Assembly: GCA_039809365.1 (NCBI GenBank)
Contig: JBDHUV010000002.1
Coordinates: forward strand, 1-26,945
Length of the DNA: 26,945 nt
Origin: JBDHUV01 sp039809365
GTDB lineage: Bacteria > Patescibacteriota > Microgenomatia > Levybacterales > GWA1-39-11
Direction: 5' to 3'
In this document: positions 13,307 to 20,803 of the stretch, one piece after another
How positions within the stretch are numbered: the first letter of the stretch is position 1
How the letters are laid out: the number at the start of each line of letters is the position of its first letter
Notes under the pieces: generated by a model
Seen by the model: the letters and a program-made list of their open reading frames with translations, nothing else
What the model was told of the DNA's origin: nothing
Databases searched by the model: none
Program-made: the position numbers and the translations under genes

Positions 13307-13666
13307 ATGAGTGAAATAACAATAAAAAAAGAAAGAAGAATGCAAAGAGTACAACGTATTCGTAAAAGATTACGTGATAATGTAAATGCATTGAGATTGT
13401 CTGTGTTTGCTTCAAATCAGGCAATGTATGCACAGCTAATCAATGATACAAAAGGAGAAACAGTGCTCAGTGTTTCTACAAAAGATCTAAAAGATGGCAA
13501 TGGAACAAAAACTGAGCAATCAGCAAAATTAGGAACCTTGTTTGCACAAAAAGCAAAAGAGAAAAAAATTACTGATTCTTTAGTTTTTGATAAAGGAAGA
13601 TATAAATATCATGGAAGAGTAAAAGCGTTTGCGCAAGCAGCTAGAGAAGGAGGTCTTAAATTCTAG
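13307..13666 (+). CDS. rplR: 50S ribosomal protein L18 (uL18)
   Basis: 119 residues, normal. L18 binds 5S rRNA with L5. The sequence has RIRKRLRDNVNALRLSVFASNQAMYAQLIND, a sub-domain with VLSVSTKD, and the C-terminal DKGRYKYHGRVKAFAQAAREGGLKF, where most bacteria have R-G-Y-x-Y-H-G-R. GAAAGGA is upstream. The stop codon is embedded in a hairpin (13662-13678). Confidence 0.96.
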   Translation: MSEITIKKERRMQRVQRIRKRLRDNVNALRLSVFASNQAMYAQLINDTKGETVLSVSTKDLKDGNGTKTEQSAKLGTLFAQKAKEKKITDSLVFDKGRYKYHGRVKAFAQAAREGGLKF

Positions 13667-13678
13667 TACAATACTAGA
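13662..13678 (+). other. Perfect hairpin spanning the rplR stop codon
   Basis: TCTAGTA (13662-13668) pairs perfectly with TACTAGA (13672-13678) around a CAA loop. The rplR TAG stop is inside the 5' arm, and rpsE starts 14 nt later. No T tract, so it is more likely a stability or processing element than a terminator. Confidence 0.55.
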
Positions 13679-13691
13679 GTAAGAAAAATAT

Positions 13692-14153
13692 ATGGATAGA
13701 AATAGAGATAATCAATTTGAAGAAAAAATAGTACAAATTAACAGAATTTCTAAAAAAACAAAAGGTGGAAATAAAGTAAGATTTGCGGCTTTAGTCGTTG
13801 TTGGCGACAGACAAGGGAAAGTTGGAGTTGGATTAGGAAAATCAGCTGATGTTTCAAACGCTATTATTAAAGCAGTAGCATTTGCAAAAAGCAGAATGAT
13901 TGATGTACCTATTGTAAACGAAACAATTCCCCACAAAATTCAGATTAAAGAAGGAGCAGCAATCGTATTGCTAAAACCAGCTCCACAAGGAACTGGAATT
14001 ATTGCAGGAGGAGCAGTCCGAAGTGTAGTTGAAGCTGCAGGGATTAGAAATATTTCATCAAAAATTCTTGGTACATCAAATAAAGCGAACAATGTATATG
14101 CTACATTTGAAGCATTGAAGAATCTAAAGATTCAGACAGGAGGAGCAAAATAA
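13692..14153 (+). CDS. rpsE: 30S ribosomal protein S5 (uS5)
   Basis: 153 residues, somewhat short of the usual 160-170. S5 helps decoding accuracy and lines the mRNA entry site. The double-stranded RNA-binding-like N-terminal domain shows EEKIVQINRISKKTKGGNKVRFAALVVVGD, then GKVGVGLGKSADVSNAIIKA. The C-terminal domain has LLKPAPQGTGIIAGGAVRSVVEAAGI and LGTSNKANNVYATFEAL. In most bacteria rpmD follows, but here rplO begins on the last base of the stop (TAATG), so rpmD is absent. Confidence 0.97.
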   Translation: MDRNRDNQFEEKIVQINRISKKTKGGNKVRFAALVVVGDRQGKVGVGLGKSADVSNAIIKAVAFAKSRMIDVPIVNETIPHKIQIKEGAAIVLLKPAPQGTGIIAGGAVRSVVEAAGIRNISSKILGTSNKANNVYATFEALKNLKIQTGGAK

Positions 14154-14584
14154 TGGAATTACATAATTTACCACAGATCAAAGACGAAAAAAGTAAACGA
14201 CTCGGAAGAGGTCATGGATCTGGTCGTGGAAAAACAGCTGGAAGAGGTACAAAAGGTCAAAAAGCTCGCACTGATATTTCTCTTTCATTTGAAGGTGGAG
14301 CATTACCATTGATCAAACGTATGCCATTCTTGAGAGGAAAAGGACGTAATAGAGTATTTGCTGTTAAACCAACTGAAGTAACATTGACTCAATTAAACGT
14401 ACTTCCAGCAAAAAGTATCGTAACTGTTGAGCTCCTTGTAAAAGAGCAAATAGTTAAAAAAGGAACAGAAGCAGTTAAAGTTATTGCAACAGGAACTCTT
14501 TCTACAGCATTAACTGTCAAAGTTCAAGCTACAAAAGGGGCTCAAGCTTTGATTGAAAAAGCAGGCGGAACAGTAGAGCAATAA
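14153..14584 (+). CDS. rplO: 50S ribosomal protein L15 (uL15)
   Basis: 143 residues, normal. L15 is a late 50S assembly protein. It has the Gly/Arg-rich N-terminal extension KSKRLGRGHGSGRGKTAGRG, the segment SFEGGALPLIKRMPFLRGKGR and a globular C-terminal domain ending in a conserved KAGGTVE. The start codon overlaps the rpsE stop by one base, indicating translational coupling and explaining why A, not T, precedes it. A hairpin begins at its stop. Confidence 0.97.
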   Translation: MELHNLPQIKDEKSKRLGRGHGSGRGKTAGRGTKGQKARTDISLSFEGGALPLIKRMPFLRGKGRNRVFAVKPTEVTLTQLNVLPAKSIVTVELLVKEQIVKKGTEAVKVIATGTLSTALTVKVQATKGAQALIEKAGGTVEQ

Positions 14585-14628
14585 TCAGATATTACCTGAA
14601 AAGAGCGTATCTGATACTATGCAGATAG
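14584..14628 (+). other. Inverted repeats between rplO and secY
   Basis: ATCAGATA (14584-14591) is the exact reverse complement of TATCTGAT (14608-14615), 16 nt apart, and a smaller CTAT-GCAG-ATAG hairpin follows at 14617-14628. ACCT and AGGT in the region allow an alternative fold. There is no T tract. The position at the ribosomal-protein to secretion boundary suggests an RNA processing or expression-tuning element. Confidence 0.45.
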
Positions 14629-14644
14629 GTAGTGAATAAAAGAT

Positions 14645-15928
14645 ATGGCTTCATTTTTTACTGTATTTAAAAATAGTATCAAGGATAAAGAGATCCGCCG
14701 GAAAATTGGAATAGCAGCACTTCTCTTTCTCGTTTTCCGTTTTTTCGCACACATCCCAGTATTTGGAGTAAACGTAACACAGCTGAAAGCACTTTTTGAA
14801 CAAAATCATTTCTTAGGACTTCTTGACGTATTTTCAGGTGGAACAATCTCTAATTTCTCAGTACTCGCTCTTGGACTTGGACCATATATTTACGCATCAA
14901 TTGTGTTACAGTTACTGACTGTTGTGTATCCTAAACTTGAGGCACTTTCCAAAGAGGGTGAGTATGGAAGACAAAAAATTAACCAATATACTCGATACCT
15001 CACTGTTCCTCTCTCAATAGTACAAGGATTTGGAATGTATGCTCTTCTTCGTTCCCAGAATCTTATCTCAACCCTTGGCTGGTTTGATCTTCTCTCTTTT
15101 ATGATTACACTTATTGCAGGAACAATGTTTGTGATGTGGATCGGTGAGCTTCTCTCAGAACAAGGTATAGGAAATGGTATCTCTCTTTTAATTTTTGCAG
15201 GAATTGTAAATAGAATTCCTGTAGTTGCTGGACAAACATTTACGACATTAGGACAAGCAGATATTATGAATCTTGCATTATTTGCGGGGCTTGCTGTTGC
15301 AATGACTGCAGCAGTTGTCTATATCAATGAAGCAGTACGGAAAGTTCCAATTTTCTATGCTCGGAGGGTTCGGGGTTCTCAGTCTGTTGCATCTCAATCA
15401 ACCCATCTTCCGTTAAAATTAAATCAAGCTGGTGTTATCCCTATTATTTTTGCTGTCTCATTTGTATTACTTCCCTCAATGCTTGGTAATTATTTCCTTG
15501 CTGCTCACAACACAACATTAAATGAAATAGGGAGGATATTTGCCACCTATTTCCATCCTCAAAACTATGTATATAATATTATTTATTTTGTCCTTGTTGT
15601 AGGATTCACCTATTTATATACTGCAATTATTTTCAATCCTCAAAAAATTTCTGAAGATCTTCAAAAACAAGGTGGATTTATCCCTGGTATTAGACCTGGA
15701 AAACCAACATCTGCATTTTTGAATACAATTGTCTCCCGTATAACACTTGCTGGAGCAGTATTTCTTGGCTTAGTTGCTGTATTGCCAAATATATTTGGCC
15801 TCTTTACGAACAATCAATCACTTATTGTTGGTGGAACAAGTATTATGATTGTTGTTGCAGTTGTTATTGAAACGATTAAGATTTTAGAAGTACAACATAC
15901 AACGCGTAATTACGATCAATATAAGTAA
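14645..15928 (+). CDS. secY: Protein translocase subunit SecY
   Basis: 427 residues, the expected length, with about ten transmembrane helices. SecY forms the protein-conducting channel of the inner membrane with SecE. Visible marks are DVFSGGTISNFSVLALGLGPYIYASIVLQLL (plug and TM2 region), MWIGELLSEQGIGNGISLLIFAGI in TM4-5, YARRVRG in a cytosolic loop, and FIPGIRPGKPTSAFL, whose Arg lies in the SecA- and ribosome-binding loop. No Shine-Dalgarno is visible. It is followed 10 nt later by adk. Confidence 0.97.
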   Translation: MASFFTVFKNSIKDKEIRRKIGIAALLFLVFRFFAHIPVFGVNVTQLKALFEQNHFLGLLDVFSGGTISNFSVLALGLGPYIYASIVLQLLTVVYPKLEALSKEGEYGRQKINQYTRYLTVPLSIVQGFGMYALLRSQNLISTLGWFDLLSFMITLIAGTMFVMWIGELLSEQGIGNGISLLIFAGIVNRIPVVAGQTFTTLGQADIMNLALFAGLAVAMTAAVVYINEAVRKVPIFYARRVRGSQSVASQSTHLPLKLNQAGVIPIIFAVSFVLLPSMLGNYFLAAHNTTLNEIGRIFATYFHPQNYVYNIIYFVLVVGFTYLYTAIIFNPQKISEDLQKQGGFIPGIRPGKPTSAFLNTIVSRITLAGAVFLGLVAVLPNIFGLFTNNQSLIVGGTSIMIVVAVVIETIKILEVQHTTRNYDQYK

Positions 15929-15938
15929 AGGATTTATT

Positions 15939-16493
15939 TTGAAAATAGTATTAATTGGCATACAAGGATCAGGGAAATCAACACAAGGGAATTTGCTATC
16001 AAAAAAACTCAAAGTTCCCTACTTATCTACAGGTCACATACTTCGAGATCTCTCAAAGGAAAAAACAAGATTAGGAAGATATATAAAAGAAACAATTAAT
16101 GCAGGAGTTTTAGTTCCGGATAGTAGAATAATTCCGATTGTAAATGATTACCTTGAAAGAAAAGAGTATGCAAATGGATATATATTAGATGGATTCCCTC
16201 GTACCCTTGCTCAAGCAAAAGTATTTAATGGGTCTGTAGAAGCAGTAATATATTTAAATGTCTCAGACAAAGAAGCGTTATGGAGACTTTCATATAGAGA
16301 AGAAGATGGTCAAGAAGATCGTGAGGACGCAACGCTTCTTGCAATAAGAAAAAGAATTGAACTTTTCCATAAACACACAAAGCCAGTTCTTGCACATTAT
16401 AAAAGGAAAAAAATGTTGATAGAAATCAATGGTGAGCAAAGTATTGAAAAAATCCATGCAGAGATTATGCGCAAACTTAAGAAAATGCAATGA
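15939..16493 (+). CDS. adk: Adenylate kinase, short form without zinc LID
   Basis: 184 residues against about 210-220 for long bacterial forms. It interconverts ATP + AMP and 2 ADP. The P-loop is GIQGSGKST (7-15), with Gln where most have Pro. STGHILRD follows (canonical STGDMLR), DGFPRTLAQA binds AMP, and the LID domain is reduced to a short Glu/Asp/Arg-rich loop around REEDGQEDRED, without the Cys cluster. The start is TTG, 6 nt after AAGGA; no better ATG exists before the P-loop. The substitutions leave a small chance of another nucleotide monophosphate kinase, but the secY-adk-map context supports adk. Confidence 0.88.
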   Translation: MKIVLIGIQGSGKSTQGNLLSKKLKVPYLSTGHILRDLSKEKTRLGRYIKETINAGVLVPDSRIIPIVNDYLERKEYANGYILDGFPRTLAQAKVFNGSVEAVIYLNVSDKEALWRLSYREEDGQEDREDATLLAIRKRIELFHKHTKPVLAHYKRKKMLIEINGEQSIEKIHAEIMRKLKKMQ

Positions 16494-17206
16494 AAAAAGG
16501 ATTTGTAATTGCTATTGACGGGCCAGTAGCTTCGGGTAAAGGAACAATTGCAAAGAAACTTGCCCAAAAAATCCAGGCTCTGAATATTAACTCAGGAGGA
16601 GTATATAGAGCATATGCATATAAATTAGTTGAGCAAGGGATTACTGACCTTTCTGATAAAAATTTAGATGAGTATGTAAAATCAGGAGAGGTGGAGATTG
16701 TACTTTCAAAAGATTTTGGCTCCTTTGATATTACCTTAAACGGTAAGTCTGTTATTCAAAAAATACAGTTGCCAAAAATATCAATGGCTGCATCTAATTT
16801 TGGGAAAAATCGTGAGTTTGTCAGTTTTATTAGTACTGAACTCAGAAGGATCGTCAAAGGATACGAACACACAGGGAAGGATATCATTATGGAAGGGAGA
16901 CAGATAGGCACTGATGTATTCCCTGACGCAGATGTAAAAATATTCTTAACTGCGGATCTCGAAACTCGAGCTTCCAGACGTTTTGAGCAGTACCAACAAA
17001 ATGGAATTGAGAAAACATACGAAGAAGTAAAGCAAGAAACACAGCAAAGAGATGAACAGGATCTTAATCGTGAGTTTGGAGCATTACCAAAAAATCCACA
17101 AGAACGTGGATATGAGATAATAGATAATACAGGTTTGAATGAAGATCAGACACTTGAACAGATTGTTCAGATACTTGAAGACAAAAAAATATGGCAGATG
17201 AAATAA
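16490..17206 (+). CDS. cmk: Cytidylate kinase
   Basis: 238 residues. It phosphorylates CMP and dCMP. The P-loop GPVASGKGT is at 11-19, the NMP-binding part has LNINSGGVYRAYAYKL (usual SGAxYR), and the signature EGRQIGTDVFPDADVKIFLTA corresponds to EGRDIGTVVFPDA of bacterial CMP kinases. The RxxE/QRDxxDxxR-like stretch is present as TQQRDEQDLNRE. The start overlaps the adk stop (ATGA) and the last 16 nt overlap map. A cmk between adk and map is not the classical order and groups two nucleotide kinases. Confidence 0.93.
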   Translation: MKKGFVIAIDGPVASGKGTIAKKLAQKIQALNINSGGVYRAYAYKLVEQGITDLSDKNLDEYVKSGEVEIVLSKDFGSFDITLNGKSVIQKIQLPKISMAASNFGKNREFVSFISTELRRIVKGYEHTGKDIIMEGRQIGTDVFPDADVKIFLTADLETRASRRFEQYQQNGIEKTYEEVKQETQQRDEQDLNREFGALPKNPQERGYEIIDNTGLNEDQTLEQIVQILEDKKIWQMK

Positions 17207-17997
17207 AACAAAAGATTGAAGCAATGACAAAAGCAGGTGAAATACTTGGGAAAGCACTTGATGAAGTGCTTACTCATGCAAAACCTGGCGTTACTGAGCT
17301 TGAATTGAACAATATTGTAGATGCATATATTACCAAAAATGGTGGATATCCTGGATTTAAAAAAGTTCCTGGGTATAAACACGCAATATGTGCGTGTACA
17401 AACGATGTTGTTGTGCATGGAATTCCTAAGAAAAGAGAACTGAAAAAAGGAGATATTATCTGTATCGATACAGGCGTTTTTTATGGTGGATATCATACAG
17501 ATATGGGAGAAACGATAAAAATTGGGGGAGACATTGTAGATACAGTTTCAGACACTGATCCTGTAGGTAAATTCTTGTCTGTAGGAAAACAAGCAATGTG
17601 GAAAGCTATTGAACAGGCAAAACCGGGGAATCGTATAGGGAATATCTCAGAGGTTATCCAACAAACCGTTGAAGGTTCTGGCTACTCAGTAGTTCATAAT
17701 CTTGTTGGCCATGGAGTAGGCAAAACACTCCATGAAAAACCTGAAATTCCTGGACTGTTACTTGAGCCTATTGAAAAAACTCCAATTATAAAAACAGGGA
17801 TGACTCTTGCGATTGAAGTAATTTATAATATGGGAGAGGCAGATGTTGAGTATGAAGGTGAAGATGGGTGGACGATAGTTACATCTGATGGATCATTATC
17901 AGCAGTATTTGAACGTACTATATTAGTTTCTGAAGACGGCCCTATTATATTGACTGCATTACAGTCGGATGAGGTAACAAGAAAAGTGGCGTTATAG
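17191..17997 (+). CDS. map: Type I methionine aminopeptidase
   Basis: 268 residues. It removes the initiator Met from new proteins. All five metal ligands are in place: Asp in ICIDTGVFYGG, Asp in YHTDMGETI, His in NLVGHGVGKTLHE, Glu in TLAIEVIYN and Glu in SAVFERTIL. A substrate-site His lies in ACTNDVVVHGIP. The ATG at 17191 is within the end of cmk in another frame; MTKAGEILG at 17224 is an alternative start. Stops of cmk and starts of map are thus interlocked, suggesting coupled translation. A promoter for infA begins right after the stop. Confidence 0.97.
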   Translation: MADEIKQKIEAMTKAGEILGKALDEVLTHAKPGVTELELNNIVDAYITKNGGYPGFKKVPGYKHAICACTNDVVVHGIPKKRELKKGDIICIDTGVFYGGYHTDMGETIKIGGDIVDTVSDTDPVGKFLSVGKQAMWKAIEQAKPGNRIGNISEVIQQTVEGSGYSVVHNLVGHGVGKTLHEKPEIPGLLLEPIEKTPIIKTGMTLAIEVIYNMGEADVEYEGEDGWTIVTSDGSLSAVFERTILVSEDGPIILTALQSDEVTRKVAL

Positions 17998-17999
17998 TA

Positions 18000-18028
18000 T
18001 TGATTAGCTGTGGTAAATCTGTTAGAAT
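18000..18028 (+). promoter_or_regulatory. Promoter of infA
   Basis: TTGATT (18000-18005), a 17-nt spacer, TAGAAT (18023-18028). The start is expected near 18035, at the first bases of the structured leader. It separates map from the infA-rpsM-rpsK-rpsD unit. Confidence 0.6.
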
Positions 18029-18032
18029 AACT

Positions 18033-18098
18033 CATCCCAGTAATTGTAGGGTTGTTTGTTGTGGAATTATGTTCCCACAATCTAGATGACTGGGAATG
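18033..18098 (+). promoter_or_regulatory. Structured leader of infA
   Basis: CATCCCAGT (18033-18041) can pair with ACTGGG and ATG (18089-18098, one bulged A), closing just 1 nt before the infA ATG. Inside, TTGTGG (18059-18064) pairs with CCACAA (18075-18080) around a 10-nt loop. The fold would start at the transcript 5' end and mask the ribosome landing region. A sensor of IF-1, a ribosomal protein or temperature is possible but unproven. Confidence 0.5.
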
Positions 18099-18099
18099 T

Positions 18100-18318
18100 A
18101 TGGCACACCAAGGATCGATTGAATTAGACGGAATAGTTAAAGAAGTATTGCCCAATACATTGTTTAGAGTTGAAGTTGCGGGTGGACATGAAGTTCTTTG
18201 CCATTTATCAGGTAAAATGAGAATACATTTTATTAAAATTTTGCCTGGTGATAAAGTAAAAGTCGAGGTTACGCCATACGATAAAACAAAAGGACGAATA
18301 ACGTACCGATTAAGATAA
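18100..18318 (+). CDS. infA: Translation initiation factor IF-1
   Basis: 72 residues from the ATG at 18100, exactly the family length. IF-1 is a single OB-fold that occupies the 30S A site during initiation. IELDGIVKEVLPNTLFRVEV, HEVLCHLSGKMRIHFIKILPGDKVKVEVTPYDKTKGRITYRLR is nearly canonical. The open frame extends upstream to 18052, but that stretch is the structured leader and gives no IF-1-like sequence. rpsM follows after 5 nt; the rpmJ commonly found between them is absent. Confidence 0.97.
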   Translation: MAHQGSIELDGIVKEVLPNTLFRVEVAGGHEVLCHLSGKMRIHFIKILPGDKVKVEVTPYDKTKGRITYRLR

Positions 18319-18323
18319 AAAAT

Positions 18324-18713
18324 ATGAGATTAGTTGGAATTAACTTACCAGATAATAAAAGAATAGATATTGCACTTACCTACATTTATGGAGTAGGACG
18401 TAGTAATGTGTATCCAATTTTAAAAGAAGCAAATATTGAACCTGAAAAAAGAAGTCACACGTTAAACGAAGATGAGTTAGGTAGGTTACAAAAAGCACTG
18501 GAGAAATACAAAATTGAAGGAGATTTAAGAGCAGAGATATACGAGAATACAAAAAGATTAAGAGAAATCTCTTCATATCGTGGGATTCGTCACACTCGTG
18601 GACTTCCAGTTCATGGGCAAAGAACACGATCAAATGCACGTACAAAACGTGGAAAGAGAGTAACAATTGGAGCAATTCGTAAAGAAGTAGCTGAGAGAAT
18701 GGGAGTTAAATAA
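18324..18713 (+). CDS. rpsM: 30S ribosomal protein S13 (uS13)
   Basis: 129 residues, slightly longer than the typical 118-126. S13 is in the 30S head and contacts the P-site tRNA and the 50S subunit. VGINLPDNKRIDIALTYIYGVGRS is the start, and the helix-two-turn-helix part is followed by RLREISSYRGIRHTRGLPVHGQRTRSNARTKRGKR, the classical basic segment. It begins 5 nt after infA with AAGATAAAAAAT upstream and no strong Shine-Dalgarno. Confidence 0.97.
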   Translation: MRLVGINLPDNKRIDIALTYIYGVGRSNVYPILKEANIEPEKRSHTLNEDELGRLQKALEKYKIEGDLRAEIYENTKRLREISSYRGIRHTRGLPVHGQRTRSNARTKRGKRVTIGAIRKEVAERMGVK

Positions 18714-18721
18714 TAATTAAT

Positions 18722-19123
18722 ATGGCAAAAGCAAAAGTAACAAAAAAAGCAACAAAAAAGCAAAAGCAGACAGTTACAACTGGTGTTGGGAGAGTGTATG
18801 TAAGCACTACATTTAATAACACTATTGTGACAGTAACAAATGAAAAAGGCGATGCAGTTGCTTGGAGTAGTGCAGGAGCAGCTGGATTTAAAGGAGCACG
18901 AAAATCAACTCCGTTTGCTTCAACCTCAGTAGCAGAAGAGGCATTGAAAAAAGCGAAAACACTTGGAGTTAACTCAGTTGAAGTATATATTAAAGGTCCG
19001 GGAGTAGGAAGAGATGCAGCCCTTCGCGCAATCCGTAACTCTGGCATGTCAATTGCTATGATTGCAGATATTACCCCAATTCCACACAATGGACCAAGAC
19101 CAAAAAAGAGGAGAAGAAATTAA
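18722..19123 (+). CDS. rpsK: 30S ribosomal protein S11 (uS11)
   Basis: 133 residues. S11 lies on the platform near the E site and Shine-Dalgarno helix. The N-terminal KAKVTKKATKKQKQTV is Lys-rich, then GRVYVSTTFNNTIVTVTNEKGDAVAWSSAGAAGFKGARKSTPFA, VEVYIKGPGVGRDAALRAI and the end DITPIPHNGPRPKKRRRN, all diagnostic. It starts 8 nt after rpsM, with TTAATATG and no Shine-Dalgarno. Confidence 0.98.
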   Translation: MAKAKVTKKATKKQKQTVTTGVGRVYVSTTFNNTIVTVTNEKGDAVAWSSAGAAGFKGARKSTPFASTSVAEEALKKAKTLGVNSVEVYIKGPGVGRDAALRAIRNSGMSIAMIADITPIPHNGPRPKKRRRN

Positions 19124-19132
19124 TAGAATAGT

Positions 19133-19735
19133 ATGGCAAGATATACAGGACCAAAACACAAATTATCTAGACGCGAAGGCGTTAATTTAACTGGAAAATT
19201 ATCTCAGTCTCTTGAAAGACGTATCTCAACTCCTCCAGGTTCACAAGGGAGAAGAGGAAGAAGAAAAATAACAGGATACGGTATCCAACTTCGAGAAAAA
19301 CAGAAATTAAAGAGAATTTATGGATTACTTGAAAAACAGTTTTCAAGGTATGTAGCACAAGCTTCTCGTGAACAGGGAAATACAGAAGAACTTCTTGTCC
19401 AGTTTCTTGAGTCTCGCCTCGATAATGTTGTCTATCGTATGGGATTTGCCCATTCTAGAGCACAAGCTCGTCAATATGTTTCTCATGGACACGTATTAGT
19501 CAATGATCAGAGAATTACTATCCCTTCATATAAAGTACAAGAAGGAGATATTGTTACGTTAAGACCGAAGCTTGCTTCAGTTGAAGTAGTAAAAGAAAAG
19601 CTCTCTGAAGATGAAAATGTAGTAGATTTTGTAAAAAGAACCAAAGATAAAGGTACATTATTACGCATGCCAACACGTGATGAAGTAGCAAATCCAGTGG
19701 ATTACGCATTGGTTATTGAATTTTACTCAAGATAA
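19133..19735 (+). CDS. rpsD: 30S ribosomal protein S4 (uS4)
   Basis: 200 residues, normal. S4 nucleates 30S assembly on the 5' domain of 16S rRNA and in E. coli represses the alpha operon. MARYTGPKHKLSRREG is the Cys-free form of the N-terminus. KQKLKRIYGLLEKQFSRYV and the S4 RNA-binding domain LESRLDNVVYRMGFAHSRAQARQYVSHGHVLVNDQ are present. It is followed by a 79-nt gap with a small hairpin and the rpoA promoter. Confidence 0.97.
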   Translation: MARYTGPKHKLSRREGVNLTGKLSQSLERRISTPPGSQGRRGRRKITGYGIQLREKQKLKRIYGLLEKQFSRYVAQASREQGNTEELLVQFLESRLDNVVYRMGFAHSRAQARQYVSHGHVLVNDQRITIPSYKVQEGDIVTLRPKLASVEVVKEKLSEDENVVDFVKRTKDKGTLLRMPTRDEVANPVDYALVIEFYSR

Positions 19736-19754
19736 TAGTACAATAGGGTTCTGT

Positions 19755-19771
19755 TTGCCTCAAAGGCGAAA
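19755..19771 (+). other. Small hairpin between rpsD and rpoA
   Basis: TTGCCT and AGGCGA (about 19755-19770) pair around CAA, with one T-G pair. It lies just upstream of the rpoA -35. No T tract follows. Its role, if any, could be to end or protect the upstream transcript. Confidence 0.3.
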
Positions 19772-19777
19772 GTCTAC

Positions 19778-19806
19778 TTGTGGCTTGGACAGGATTTGTA
19801 TATAAT
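19778..19806 (+). promoter_or_regulatory. Promoter of rpoA
   Basis: TTGTGG (19778-19783), a 17-nt spacer, TATAAT (19801-19806), ending 8 nt before the ATG. The predicted mRNA is leaderless or nearly so, letting alpha be made independently of the upstream ribosomal proteins. Confidence 0.6.
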
Positions 19807-19814
19807 AGATAATT

Positions 19815-20747
19815 ATGATTGAACCTAACTTTAACGTTATAGAAGAACATACAGACGGAGAATACACCCGTCTTGTTGTGGAACCTCTTGAACCAGGCTT
19901 TGGTCACACCCTTGGTGTGGCATTACGCCGGGTTATGCTCAACAATATTGAAGGAGCAGCTGTTACTTCAGTAAAGATTGATGGAGTGAAACATATGTTC
20001 TCAACTCTTCCAGGACTCAAAGAAGATATTATTGAGTTTATTCTTAATGTAAAAACACTCCGAGTAAAACTTGCTGAAGGACAAACTGAAGCACGAATGA
20101 CACTTTCTAAATCAGGACCAGGTAAAGTATACGGAAAAGACATTGAAGTATCTGAGGGTGTTGAAGTTGTAAACAAAGATCATTATCTTGGAAGCCTTAG
20201 TGACAAATCATCTAAACTTGAGGTAGAGTTTACTGTTGAACGAGGGCTTGGATACTCTCTTTCAGAAGAAAGAAAAATTTCTACTATAGGTGTTATTCCA
20301 ATTGACGCAATTTTCTCTCCAATTCAGAAAATTAATTATAAAGTTGAACAAACTCGTGTTGGAAGACAAACCAACTATGATAAATTAATTTTTGAAGTAT
20401 GGACTGATGAAACAGTAAATGCTCGTGAAGCATTCAATGATGCAAGTCAAACACTAGTTTCTTATTTCTCAATGATTAGTAATCCAAAAGATAAAAGTGA
20501 AGCAGCTTCACAAGAAAGTGAAGAAGAAACATCATCTCAACTTTCAGATGAAATTATGAAAATGACTGTTGATGAGCTAGATCTTCCAACAAGAATTTAT
20601 AATAGTCTGAGAAATGCAGGAATAGAGACAGTTGGAGATATGTTAAACACTCCTCGAAAAGAGTTAATGACATATCGCAACCTTGGTGCAAAATCTCTGT
20701 CTATTATTGACGAAAGTTTGGCAGAAAGAGGAATTACTTACAAATAA
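19815..20747 (+). CDS. rpoA: DNA-directed RNA polymerase subunit alpha
   Basis: 310 residues, close to the usual 314-330. The N-terminal domain for dimerisation and assembly is complete (FGHTLGVALRRVMLNNIEGAAVTSVKIDGVKHMFSTLPGLKEDI, then the conserved INYKVEQTRVGRQTNYDKLIFEVWTD). A Ser/Glu-rich linker around 230-250 leads to a C-terminal domain. In that domain LPTRIYNSLRNAGIETVGDML keeps the Arg and Asn equivalent to E. coli R265 and N268, and NLGAKSL keeps K298, so UP-element DNA contacts are possible. It has its own promoter, and a terminator hairpin follows before rplQ. Confidence 0.98.
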   Translation: MIEPNFNVIEEHTDGEYTRLVVEPLEPGFGHTLGVALRRVMLNNIEGAAVTSVKIDGVKHMFSTLPGLKEDIIEFILNVKTLRVKLAEGQTEARMTLSKSGPGKVYGKDIEVSEGVEVVNKDHYLGSLSDKSSKLEVEFTVERGLGYSLSEERKISTIGVIPIDAIFSPIQKINYKVEQTRVGRQTNYDKLIFEVWTDETVNAREAFNDASQTLVSYFSMISNPKDKSEAASQESEEETSSQLSDEIMKMTVDELDLPTRIYNSLRNAGIETVGDMLNTPRKELMTYRNLGAKSLSIIDESLAERGITYK

Positions 20748-20779
20748 GGATTCCAACAATTAGAAATTAGTTGCGATTT

Positions 20780-20803
20780 TGCGTCGAGTATGACGCATTT
20801 TTT
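20780..20803 (+). terminator. Rho-independent terminator between rpoA and rplQ
   Basis: TGCGTC (20780-20785), loop GAGTAT, GACGCA (20792-20797), then six T. A second TGCG at 20772-20775 could compete for GACGCA, which would allow attenuation. No good promoter is visible between it and rplQ, so partial read-through is likely. Confidence 0.75.

Noticed and set aside
18052..18099. Upstream extension of infA by 16 residues
   Set aside because: The stretch is the structured leader and does not match IF-1, while the ATG at 18100 gives exactly the family length.
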